Positions 53,434 to 60,660 of a stretch of 64,000 nucleotides of DNA are shown in pieces; position 1 is the first letter of the stretch; each line of letters starts with the position of its first letter. Below the pieces are notes generated by a model. The model saw only the letters and a list, made by a program, of their open reading frames with translations. It was not told the DNA's origin and ran no database searches. A program made the translations under genes and the position numbers. This DNA comes from Gemmatimonadota bacterium (GTDB lineage Bacteria; Gemmatimonadota; Gemmatimonadetes; Palauibacterales; Palauibacteraceae): positions 1-64,000 of the forward strand of contig JAJDUL010000061.1 in assembly GCA_022826685.1 (NCBI GenBank), in the 5' to 3' direction.

Positions 53434-54465
53434 TCACTTCTCTTCTGACTCCACCTCTCCGACAGCTGCCGCTTCGGCACCCTCCGATCCGGCGTCCGCC
53501 GCGGGCTCCGGGTTGTCCGCCGCCGCGGGCTCCGGCTTGTCCGCCGTCGCCGCGGGCTCCGGGTTTTCGGCCGCTTCGGCCTTCGCGTCGCCCTCGCCCG
53601 GCTCGGCTCCCCCGTCGGCGCTCTCTATCACGGCCGGATGGTGCAGCCGCTGTGCGATGACCTCCGGACGCGGCTTTCGCCTCGGCCTCCGGCGGCGTGA
53701 GCTGCCGGCGGCGTCGGCGACCCCACCGGCGTCGCTCGAATACGTGTACGCCTGCGACTCGGCCTCTTCCCGTCCCGCCTCCGGAATCTCGCGGCGCGCC
53801 GCCTCCACGACATCCGCGACCGAGCGGGTGATCAGGGAGACGGAGCGAATCGCGTCATCGTTGCCCGCGATGGCGATCGTAAGGAGATCGGGATCCGCAT
53901 TCGTGTCCGCGATCGCGACGACCGGGATGCCGAGGCGGTTCGCCTCGCGCACCGCGATGTCCTCGCGGGTCGAGTCCACCACGAACACGAGCCCCGGCAG
54001 CCGTGACATCTCCTTGATGCCGGACAGATAACGGTCGAGCTTCTGGCGCTCCCGCTCGAGGAGCAGCCGTTCCTTCTTCGTATAGAACTCGAACGCCCCC
54101 TCCTCGACGCCGCGCTCGAGTTCCTTCAGGCGCGCGATGTTCTTCTTGATCGTTTGGAAGTTGGTGAGCATCCCGCCGAGCCAGCGTTCCGTGACATAGA
54201 AGGAACCGCACCGCTCGGCCTCTCCCCGCACGACGCGGGCGAGCTGGGGCTTCGTGCAGACGAAGAGCACGGACTTGCCCCCGACGATCGTCTGGCGCAC
54301 GAGTTCGTGAGCCCGTTCGAGCTCCCGCTGCGTCTTCTTGAGATCGATGAGGTAGATCCCGCCGCACTCGGCGAAGATGTACTTGCGCATCTTCGGATTC
54401 CAGCGATGTGTCTGGTGTCCGAAGTGTACGCCCGCCTTCAGGAGGTCCTGCAACTCGACGCCCAT
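53434..54465 (-). CDS. rpsB: 30S ribosomal protein S2 with an acidic C-terminal tail
   Basis: S2 is needed for S1 docking on the small subunit. The core (about 1-225) is typical: L-L-K-A-G-V-H-F-G-H-Q-T, W-N-P-K-M, I-D-L-K-K-T, R-W-L-G-G-M-L-T-N and G-I-P-V-V-A-I-A-D-T-N-A-D-P. The protein is 343 residues, about 100 longer than usual. The extra tail begins with a basic patch (R-R-R-R-P-R-R-K-P-R-P) and then runs as Glu/Pro/Ala repeats. These include three near-copies of a N/K-P-E-P-A-A unit encoded by tandem DNA repeats near 53505-53565. rpsI ends 23 bases before. Confidence 0.97.
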   Translation of the reverse strand: MGVELQDLLKAGVHFGHQTHRWNPKMRKYIFAECGGIYLIDLKKTQRELERAHELVRQTIVGGKSVLFVCTKPQLARVVRGEAERCGSFYVTERWLGGMLTNFQTIKKNIARLKELERGVEEGAFEFYTKKERLLLERERQKLDRYLSGIKEMSRLPGLVFVVDSTREDIAVREANRLGIPVVAIADTNADPDLLTIAIAGNDDAIRSVSLITRSVADVVEAARREIPEAGREEAESQAYTYSSDAGGVADAAGSSRRRRPRRKPRPEVIAQRLHHPAVIESADGGAEPGEGDAKAEAAENPEPAATADKPEPAAADNPEPAADAGSEGAEAAAVGEVESEEK

Positions 54466-54488
54466 GCGCTCGGCTTTCCGCCTTCCCG

Positions 54489-54884
54489 CTATCGTTTGGA
54501 GAACTGGAAGCGCTTGCGCGCCTTGGGACGACCCGGCTTCTTCCGCTCGACGATGCGGGGATCCCGGGTCAGCATGCCGTGGGATCGCAACGTGCGCCGG
54601 CGGTCCTCATCCATCGCGAGGAGGGCGCGCGCGATGCCCAGGCGCGTGGCCTCCGCCTGCCCGGTGATCCCTCCCCCGCGGACCCGGACGGCGATGTCGT
54701 ACGACGCTCGCGTCCCGGTGACGTCGAGGGGCGCCGCGACGAGCGAACGGTGTCGCGGGATCGTGAAATACTCCTCGAACGCCCGGCCATTCACATTCAC
54801 GACGCCCACGCCACGCTTCATCGTGATGCGGGACACCGACTTCTTCCGACGTCCGACCGACTGGACCTGTTCCGTTTCCGCCAA
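54489..54884 (-). CDS. rpsI: 30S ribosomal protein S9
   Basis: This 131-residue S9 has the usual G-R-R-K-K-S-V-S-R start, V-N-G-R-A-F-E-E-Y-F, G-G-I-T-G-Q-A-E-A-T-R-L-G-I-A-R-A-L and the C-terminal K-R-F-Q-F-S-K-R tail that reaches the P-site tRNA. The start is TTG 54884 with AGGGAG seven bases upstream; no ATG lies nearby. It is co-transcribed with rplM (54-base gap). Confidence 0.97.
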   Translation of the reverse strand: MAETEQVQSVGRRKKSVSRITMKRGVGVVNVNGRAFEEYFTIPRHRSLVAAPLDVTGTRASYDIAVRVRGGGITGQAEATRLGIARALLAMDEDRRRTLRSHGMLTRDPRIVERKKPGRPKARKRFQFSKR

Positions 54885-54938
54885 CTCTCGTCTCCCTGGC
54901 AGTCCCTGTGCGCTCCGTCGTCCCCGGGCGCGCTGCCG

Positions 54939-55376
54939 CTATTCCGCGATCGCGTCGAAGGGCCGCGGGCGCTGCGGCGCGTGAGGATGCTCCGGCCCCG
55001 CGTACACTCTCAACTTTCCGAGCATCTGCCGTCCGAGCGTGTTCTTCGGCAGCATGCCCTTCACGGCCAGCTTGATCACCCGGTCGGGGTGTCGATCGAG
55101 CATGCGCCGGAAGGGGATGAAGCGCTCTCCGCCCATGTAGCCGGAATGCCGGAAGTATTCCTTCTGATCCGCCTTGTTCCCGGTCAGCCGCACACGCTCC
55201 GCGTTCACCACGACGACGTAGTCGCCGGTGTCGATGTGCGTGCTGTAGATCGGCTTGTGCTTTCCGCGAAGGACGGACGCGATCCTCGTCGCGAGACGGC
55301 CGAGAACCTGATCCGCGGCGTCGACCACGTACCAGTCCCGTTCGATCTCCCCCGCCTTCACCGAGTACGTCTTCAT
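54939..55376 (-). CDS. rplM: 50S ribosomal protein L13
   Basis: This 145-residue L13 begins M-K-T-Y-S-V-K-A and has [29 protein letters not shown] and [13 protein letters not shown] 55376 is preferred over a TTG six codons upstream because GAGGTG is placed before it and family N-termini match. A terminator-like hairpin abuts this ribosome binding site (55393-55415). A candidate promoter lies at the end of the sigma gene, so rplM-rpsI(-rpsB) may have its own regulated leader. Confidence 0.97.
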   Translation of the reverse strand: MKTYSVKAGEIERDWYVVDAADQVLGRLATRIASVLRGKHKPIYSTHIDTGDYVVVVNAERVRLTGNKADQKEYFRHSGYMGGERFIPFRRMLDRHPDRVIKLAVKGMLPKNTLGRQMLGKLRVYAGPEHPHAPQRPRPFDAIAE

Positions 55377-55392
55377 TCGTTCTGCCCACCTC

Positions 55393-55415
55393 AAAAAAAC
55401 CGCCCGGCGGGACGG
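55393..55415 (-). terminator. Intrinsic terminator/attenuator directly before rplM
   Basis: On the minus strand CCGTCC-CGCC-GGGCGG (55415-55400, one G-U pair) is followed by seven T residues (55399-55393). The rplM Shine-Dalgarno (GAGGTG) starts two bases later. The stem is short but GC-rich. It can end the sigma-factor transcript or attenuate a leader starting at 55446-55474. Confidence 0.7.
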
Positions 55416-55445
55416 ATGCCGAGCGCGTGAAAATGATAGCCCGTG

Positions 55446-55474
55446 AAGCTATTCAGCGCTTCGCATGAAGTCAA
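55446..55474 (-). promoter_or_regulatory. Candidate promoter for rplM-rpsI
   Basis: TTGACT (55474-55469), overlapping the stop of the sigma-factor gene, lies 17 bases from TAGCTT (55451-55446). An alternative -10, TATCAT, occurs at 55438-55433 without a matching -35. Transcripts would carry a leader of about 65 bases containing the 55393-55415 hairpin. Confidence 0.5.
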
Positions 55475-56241
55475 TCGGGGGTGGAGGCGTATCTCCGGAC
55501 GGGACGAGAGGGCGACGCGTCCTTGCGCGGGGCGTTTCCGGCCCGGGGCGCGCCGTCGCCGACATGGCGAACGAGCCCGGACCGCTCGGCGCCCGCGCGC
55601 AGCCGCGCAAGGCCGCGCTCCTTGAGTTGGCGCGTCCGCTCGCGGGACACGTCGAGGGCCACCGCGATCTCGGTCGGCGTCTGCGGTCGCTCGAAGCCCA
55701 GACCGAAGTAGCGGCGCACGACCTCCGACTCGAGCGGCGGAAGGTCGGCCAGGCTCGCCTCGATGGCGTCCTGCAGCCGCTCCCGAATCAGTCCGGCTCC
55801 GGGCTCGGGCGCCTGTTCGTCCGCCAGGAGTTCCTCGAACGTGCAGGCGCCCCCGGGGGCCATCTCGTCGAGGGAAAAGCGGTGCGGGGCGGGTTCGCCG
55901 CGCGGCCGATGATCTCCGTGGTCGGCGATGGCCTGCGTCATGGCTCGCCGCACCCAGTAATGTGCGTAGCTGATGAAACGGACGCCGCGTTCCGGATCGA
56001 ACCGGTCGGCCGCGCGCACGAGTCCCAGATTCCCCTCGTTCACGAGGTCGGCCAGCGGAACCCCGCGGCCTCGGTAGCCGCGCGCGACCGACACGACGAA
56101 GCGGAGATTCGCGCTGACGAGCCGCACCCGCGCCGCCTGGTCGCCGGCCCGACTTCGCCGCGCCAGTTCCGCTTCGGCCTCCGCGTCGAGCAGGCTCTCG
56201 CGACCGATGTCCGCCAGGTAGCGTTCGAATATCCGGACCAT
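55471..56241 (-). CDS. Short sigma-70 family RNA polymerase sigma factor
   Basis: This is a 256-residue sigma factor. Region 1.2/2 is clear: R-Y-L-A-D-I-G-R-E, then L-V-S-A-N-L-R-F-V-V-S-V-A-R-G-Y, D-L-V-N-E-G-N-L-G-L and the -10 recognition helix F-I-S-Y-A-H-Y-W-V-R-R-A. Region 4 follows with L-P-P-L-E-S-E-V-V-R-R-Y-F-G-L and a helix-turn-helix, T-P-T-E-I-A-V-A-L-D-V-S-R-E-R-T-R-Q-L. The region-3 helices found in RpoD/RpoS appear shortened to a ~50-residue Pro/Asp-rich linker. That makes it a group 2/3-like factor rather than the housekeeping sigma. ATG 56241 follows lepB by 12 bases. Confidence 0.93.
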   Translation of the reverse strand: MVRIFERYLADIGRESLLDAEAEAELARRSRAGDQAARVRLVSANLRFVVSVARGYRGRGVPLADLVNEGNLGLVRAADRFDPERGVRFISYAHYWVRRAMTQAIADHGDHRPRGEPAPHRFSLDEMAPGGACTFEELLADEQAPEPGAGLIRERLQDAIEASLADLPPLESEVVRRYFGLGFERPQTPTEIAVALDVSRERTRQLKERGLARLRAGAERSGLVRHVGDGAPRAGNAPRKDASPSRPVRRYASTPD

Positions 56242-56253
56242 TCCGGGTCGACC

Positions 56254-57054
56254 TCAGTCGACGCCGCGCAGAATCCGGCCCCAGCGGATTTCGGTGAGCC
56301 AGGACCAGGGGCCCCTCGGCTCACGGGCGTACGAGTAGTACACCAGGAAGGGTCTCCCCCGGATCCCATCCCTGGGCACGAAACCCCAGTAACGGGAGTC
56401 CTCGGAGTTCGACCGGTTGTCCCCCATGACGAAGTAGCTGTCTCCGGGCACCACGAGAGGCCCCCAATTGTTTCGCGTCGTCACGGCCCCGGTGCGGCGC
56501 GCGCCATCGGTCAGGAACCGGCGCTGCCACGCGAACTTCGGGCTCGGGGCGTCGGGGAAGTTCGAAGCGGCCTTCACGTAGGGCTCCTCGAACGGAACTC
56601 CGTTCACGAAGAGCCGCGCCCGCCGCATGCGCAGCGTATCTCCCGGCATCCCGACGATCCGCTTCACGTAGTTCGTGCGCGGGGGCTGGTCGGCGGACTC
56701 GGGCGGCTCGAACACGATGACGTCGCCGCGCGCGGGCTCGCCGAAGGCGGGAAGCTCCAGGTCGGTGCCGGGGATTTCGGCTCCGTACACCATCTTGTTG
56801 ACGAGGAGGAAGTCGCCGATCAGAAGCGTGTTCTCCATCGAGGCGGTCGGGATCTGGAAGGCCTCCACGACGAAGGTCCGGATGAAGAGAAACAGGACGA
56901 GGGCGACGAAGATGGACTTCGTCCATTCCCACATCCACCGGCCGACGGACGCGTCGCGGCCCCGTCGCGCCCGGATCGTGGGAGCCCGAAACCTGCGGAC
57001 CCGCCGAGGCTCCGCGGCGCCCTCTTCCATTCCCTCAGTCGGTCGTTCCTCCAT
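56254..57054 (-). CDS. lepB: Signal peptidase I
   Basis: LepB is the membrane-bound serine protease that removes signal peptides after Sec/Tat export. The 266-residue product has a basic N-terminal region, one transmembrane helix (about 46-62), the catalytic serine S72 in I-P-T-A-S-M-E-N-T-L and the general-base lysine K131 in Y-V-K-R-I-V-G-M-P-G-D. The C-terminal box is G-D-N-R-S-N-S-E-D-S-R. ATG 57054 is chosen because GGAAGGG lies just upstream. A longer frame to 57138 adds Arg/Gly-rich sequence without a ribosome binding site. It is followed at once by the sigma-factor gene. Confidence 0.95.
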   Translation of the reverse strand: MEERPTEGMEEGAAEPRRVRRFRAPTIRARRGRDASVGRWMWEWTKSIFVALVLFLFIRTFVVEAFQIPTASMENTLLIGDFLLVNKMVYGAEIPGTDLELPAFGEPARGDVIVFEPPESADQPPRTNYVKRIVGMPGDTLRMRRARLFVNGVPFEEPYVKAASNFPDAPSPKFAWQRRFLTDGARRTGAVTTRNNWGPLVVPGDSYFVMGDNRSNSEDSRYWGFVPRDGIRGRPFLVYYSYAREPRGPWSWLTEIRWGRILRGVD

Positions 57055-57184
57055 TCCACCCTTCCCTGTTCCACAAGCCGGTGATTGGCGGTCCCCTCCG
57101 CGGCCCGGCTTCGCGTCCCGAATCCGGGCCGGCCGCACTCTGTGATGTACGGGAGGACCTCAACGCGGTCTCACCTCCCGGGTG

Positions 57185-58675
57185 TCACCAATCGACATCG
57201 ATCTGCGCGCGCTGCAGCGTGCCGCTGTAATCGACGTACGCCACCTTGGTTTCCGTGTAGAACTCGTAGACTTCCCACCCCCCTTCACGGTGTCCGTTCC
57301 CCGTGTTTTTGACGCCGCCGAAGGGGAGGTGCGCCTCCGCGCCGATGGTGGGCGCGTTCACGTAGGTGATGCCGTTGTCGAGTTCCTCAACGGCGCGGAA
57401 GGACGCGGTCACATCTTGCGTGTAGATCGACGACGAGAGCCCGTATGGAACTTCGTTGTTGATATCGAAGGCTTCGTCGATCGTGTCGAAGCGGATCACG
57501 GAGAGCACCGGCCCGAAGATCTCCTCGCGCGCAGCCCGGTGTGCCCGTTCGACTCCCGCGAGGACCGTCGGCTCGAAGAACCAGCCGTCGGCGAGGCCGC
57601 TCTCCGCCGGCCGCCCGCCACCCGTCGCGACCGTCGCCCCCTCGTCGCGGGCGATCGCGATGTAGCGTTCGCACTTCTCGCGAGCCGCCTCGTGGATGAG
57701 CGGACCCACGTCGACGCCGGCTTCCTGCCCGTCGCCGAGGCGGAGGGAGCGCGCTTCGTAGCACAGTCTCGCCACGAACTCGTCGTGGACCTCGCTCTGC
57801 ACGAGGAGCCGGCTCGTCGCGGTGCAGCGCTGCCCCGTCGTGCCGAAGGCGCCCCACAGCACGCCCTCGAGGGCGAGGTCGAGATCCGCATCCGACATGA
57901 CGATCTGTGCGTTCTTGCCACCCATCTCGAGGGAGAGACGCTTGTGCATACGCCCCGCGACCTCACCGATCCGGCTGCCCGTCTCCGTGGATCCGGTGAA
58001 GGAGAGGCCGGGGACCCCGGGGTGTTCGACGATGGCGCGTCCGATCGTCTCGCCGCGGCCGTGCAGCAGCTGCACGCACTCGGGCGGCAGGCCGGCCTCG
58101 AGCAGGATTTCCACGAACCGGTGCGCGCTGTGGGGCACATCCTCCGAGGGCTTGTAGATGATGCTGTTCCCGCAGAGCAGCGCAGGGAAGATCTTCCAAC
58201 TCGGGACCGCAACCGGGAAGTTGAAGGGGGTGATGATCCCGAACACGCCGATCGGACGCCGGAACGACATCGCCCACTTGCTCCGCAGTTCGGAGGGCGC
58301 CGTCCGTCCGAAGAGGCGCCGGCCTTCCACCGCCGCGTAGTAGGCCGTGTCGATGGCCTCCTGGACGTCGCCGCGCGTTTCGTCGAGCACCTTGCCCATC
58401 TCGCGCGTGGCCGTGCGCGCGAGGTCCTCCTTGTGCCGCGTGAGCAGGTCCCCCGCCGTCTTCAGCACCAGACCCCGCTCCGGGGCCGGCGTCCTGGACC
58501 ACCGCTCGAACCCGCGCTGCGCGGAGGCCACGGCCGCGTCCAGTTCCGACGCGCCGGTGTCCGGGAAGAGGCCGATGAGGTCCGACGTGCGCGCCGGGTT
58601 CCGGTTCTCGATGTACTCGCCGGTGGCGGGCGCGACCCACTCGCCCGCGATGTAGTTGGAAAACTTCTCAGCCAT
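57185..58675 (-). CDS. NAD(P)-dependent aldehyde dehydrogenase
   Basis: This 496-residue ALDH-superfamily enzyme oxidises an aldehyde to a carboxylate. The catalytic set is intact: N152 in T-P-F-N-F-P, E250 in L-E-M-G-G-K, C284 in G-Q-R-C-T-A. The late motif N-A-P-T-I-G-A-E-A-H-L-P-F-G-G-V-K recalls ALDH7-like and 2,5-dioxovalerate (ketoglutaric semialdehyde) dehydrogenases, but the substrate cannot be read from the sequence. The ATG is at 58675. No sugar-acid or amino-acid pathway gene is adjacent. The small anchored protein gene upstream is separated by only 19 bases. Confidence 0.9.
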   Translation of the reverse strand: MAEKFSNYIAGEWVAPATGEYIENRNPARTSDLIGLFPDTGASELDAAVASAQRGFERWSRTPAPERGLVLKTAGDLLTRHKEDLARTATREMGKVLDETRGDVQEAIDTAYYAAVEGRRLFGRTAPSELRSKWAMSFRRPIGVFGIITPFNFPVAVPSWKIFPALLCGNSIIYKPSEDVPHSAHRFVEILLEAGLPPECVQLLHGRGETIGRAIVEHPGVPGLSFTGSTETGSRIGEVAGRMHKRLSLEMGGKNAQIVMSDADLDLALEGVLWGAFGTTGQRCTATSRLLVQSEVHDEFVARLCYEARSLRLGDGQEAGVDVGPLIHEAAREKCERYIAIARDEGATVATGGGRPAESGLADGWFFEPTVLAGVERAHRAAREEIFGPVLSVIRFDTIDEAFDINNEVPYGLSSSIYTQDVTASFRAVEELDNGITYVNAPTIGAEAHLPFGGVKNTGNGHREGGWEVYEFYTETKVAYVDYSGTLQRAQIDVDW

Positions 58676-58694
58676 GGCCGGAGGAACTCCGCTG

Positions 58695-59342
58695 CTAGCG
58701 ATTCATCAGGAGGATGATCTCCCCGTCTTCCACCCGGACGTCGACGACGGTCTCGGGGATGTCGAAGAGCACGGTTCGTCCGTCCGCACGCAACCCCGCC
58801 TGCTGCGCGGCCATGCCGAGCATCATCGGGGGCACGGGGAGGACGCCCGCCTGGAGACTCACGACGTGGAGGCCTCCCTCGCCGCTCTCCCCCACCCGCG
58901 GGAGGACCTCTCCGGCGACCCGAGCGGAATCCCCGAGCATCGTAGCCAGGCTCTCCGCCATGTCCGCGGCGATCGGGAGTTGCGTGAAGTCGAGCACGAC
59001 GGAAAAGGCGACGGTCGAGTCGCGCAGTTCGACGGCGGGCTCGCCGACGCCCGCCGGCAGCCGGGGGGTCAACTCGTAGCGAACGTAGCTCTGGAGTTCC
59101 GTCTCGGTGAACCGCGTCTCGGACGCCCCGCCGCCGGCCGCCAGTTCCTGCAGCGCGGCGTCCACCTCCGCCGCCGCCTCGGGGCCGAATTCGGGCGCGG
59201 ACTCGACGACGACGATCTCATCCGCGCCGACGTTCGAGAGCCACGCCTCGATGTCCTCCCGGAAGATCCAGCCGGCGAGCAGCAGAATCAGGAGGAAGAT
59301 GAGAAAACCCAGGCCTGTGAAGAGCTTCCGGAAGAACCCCAT
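58695..59342 (-). CDS. Membrane-anchored protein, unknown
   Basis: This 215-residue protein has one strongly hydrophobic N-terminal helix (about 7-27) and an extracytoplasmic domain of about 185 residues rich in Val, Ala and Glu, ending V-R-V-E-D-G-E-I-I-L-L-M-N-R. The pattern of alternating hydrophobic residues suggests a beta-rich lipid-binding-like fold, which is only a guess. No known motif is recognised. ATG 59342 follows the thpR stop by 38 bases, so thpR, this gene and the aldehyde dehydrogenase could be co-transcribed. Confidence 0.75.
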   Translation of the reverse strand: MGFFRKLFTGLGFLIFLLILLLAGWIFREDIEAWLSNVGADEIVVVESAPEFGPEAAAEVDAALQELAAGGGASETRFTETELQSYVRYELTPRLPAGVGEPAVELRDSTVAFSVVLDFTQLPIAADMAESLATMLGDSARVAGEVLPRVGESGEGGLHVVSLQAGVLPVPPMMLGMAAQQAGLRADGRTVLFDIPETVVDVRVEDGEIILLMNR

Positions 59343-59380
59343 GTCGACCGCCTCCGACGGGATCGGGTAAAGAGAAAAAG

Positions 59381-59995
59381 CTAGCGCCGTGCGCGGCGGG
59401 CGTCATCGGCGCCGTCCGCCAGTCGGCAGGCGGCGACTTCGGTGTGCCGTGCTCCGCTGGAGAGAAGTTCGCTCCGCACCAGTGACACGTGCCGGACGTC
59501 GACTGTGGCCTCGAAGCGGACACCCGCGATGGCCCCCGCCAAACCTACGGGTGGCCGGGGCCGGCGGATTCGGCCCACCGTCACGTGCGGGCGGAAGGGA
59601 CGCGGGTCGGGGGCCACGCCGACGCCGACCACGGCCTCCTCCACGGATCGCTGCAGCGCGGAGAGCGGCGGAGCCTCCTCGACGCCGACCCACAGAACCC
59701 GGGCACGCCGGTGGGAGGGGAAGACGCCGGCGGCGCGCAGCCGGATCGGGAAGCACGGCAGCCCGTCGGTCGCGGCGGAGATCGCCCGTGCGAGCGGCGC
59801 CTCGAGGCCGCGGTCGACCTCTCCGATGAAGCGCAGCGTGAGGTGCAGTTGCTCCCGGCGCACCGGCCGCACCGCCTCCAGCGCCCGTAGCGCCGCGGTC
59901 GCGCGCGTCAGCTCCGCGCGGATCGCGGAGGGGAGGAGGATGGCCACGAAGAGCCTCGACCGGGCGTCGGGGGCGACATATCCTGCGGCTGCCAT
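59381..59995 (-). CDS. thpR: RNA 2',3'-cyclic phosphodiesterase (2H family)
   Basis: ThpR (LigT) is a 2H phosphoesterase that hydrolyses 2',3'-cyclic phosphate RNA ends. The 204-residue product contains both HxT(x) motifs, H-L-T-L-R-F and H-V-T-V-G-R, plus R-L-F-V-A-I-L-L at the start. The ATG at 59995 has AGGAGG three bases upstream, lying within pabA codons 2-4. Earlier starts (ATG 60007, TTG 60013) would overlap pabA further. With 59995, the thpR and pabA start codons share the palindrome CATG head to head. Confidence 0.9.
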   Translation of the reverse strand: MAAAGYVAPDARSRLFVAILLPSAIRAELTRATAALRALEAVRPVRREQLHLTLRFIGEVDRGLEAPLARAISAATDGLPCFPIRLRAAGVFPSHRRARVLWVGVEEAPPLSALQRSVEEAVVGVGVAPDPRPFRPHVTVGRIRRPRPPVGLAGAIAGVRFEATVDVRHVSLVRSELLSSGARHTEVAACRLADGADDARRARR

Positions 59996-60632
59996 GATCC
60001 TCCTCATCGACAACTACGATTCGTTCGCCTTCAACCTCGCGCGGTATCTCGAGGAACTTGGGGAGACCGTGCAGGTGCGGCGCAACGATGACGTCGATCC
60101 GGGGACCCTCGGGGACGAAGGCTTCTCGCACATCGTCATCTCGCCGGGTCCCTGCACGCCCGCCGAAGCCGGCGCTTCCGTCGGGGTGATCCGGGCGGTG
60201 GGCGCGGAGACCCCGATTCTCGGCGTCTGTCTCGGACACCAGTGTATCGCCGCGGCGACGGGCGGACGCGTCGTCCGGGCCGCGCATCCGATGCACGGCC
60301 GCCTGTCGGCGATCCGGCACGAGGGTCGAGGGCTGTTCGCGGGCCTCCCCTCGCCGCTCGAGGTCACCCGCTACCATTCGCTGATCGTGGATCCCGGCGA
60401 ACCGGGCGCCGGCCTCCGGGTCACGGCCCGGACGGAAGAGGGCGAAGTCATGGCCCTCGAACACGAGTCGTGGCCGCTGTGGGGCGTGCAGTTCCATCCG
60501 GAAGCCGTGCTCACGGCGGGGGGACGCCGACTGCTCGGGAACTTCCTCGCGCTCGGAAGGGGCGAGGCTCCCACCTCCGAACCCGTGGAAGCCGGCCTCT
60601 GCCCCGAGCTCCCGGCTGCCGCGCGGCACTGA
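59994..60632 (+). CDS. pabA: Glutamine amidotransferase component, PabA/TrpG type
   Basis: This class I glutamine amidotransferase supplies ammonia to aminodeoxychorismate synthase (PabB) or anthranilate synthase (TrpE). The 212-residue product starts canonically M-I-L-L-I-D-N-Y-D-S-F, has the catalytic cysteine in G-V-C-L-G-H-Q and the His-Glu pair in Q-F-H-P-E. PabA and TrpG are often a shared subunit; no pabB or trpE is adjacent, so the role is not decided. There is no Shine-Dalgarno. A weak TCGACC-17-TATCCT element with the -10 box nine bases before the ATG would give a leaderless message initiated inside thpR. Confidence 0.93.
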   Translation: MILLIDNYDSFAFNLARYLEELGETVQVRRNDDVDPGTLGDEGFSHIVISPGPCTPAEAGASVGVIRAVGAETPILGVCLGHQCIAAATGGRVVRAAHPMHGRLSAIRHEGRGLFAGLPSPLEVTRYHSLIVDPGEPGAGLRVTARTEEGEVMALEHESWPLWGVQFHPEAVLTAGGRRLLGNFLALGRGEAPTSEPVEAGLCPELPAAARH

Positions 60633-60660
60633 CGCCGCACGGCGCCAGCGCCCTACCAGG

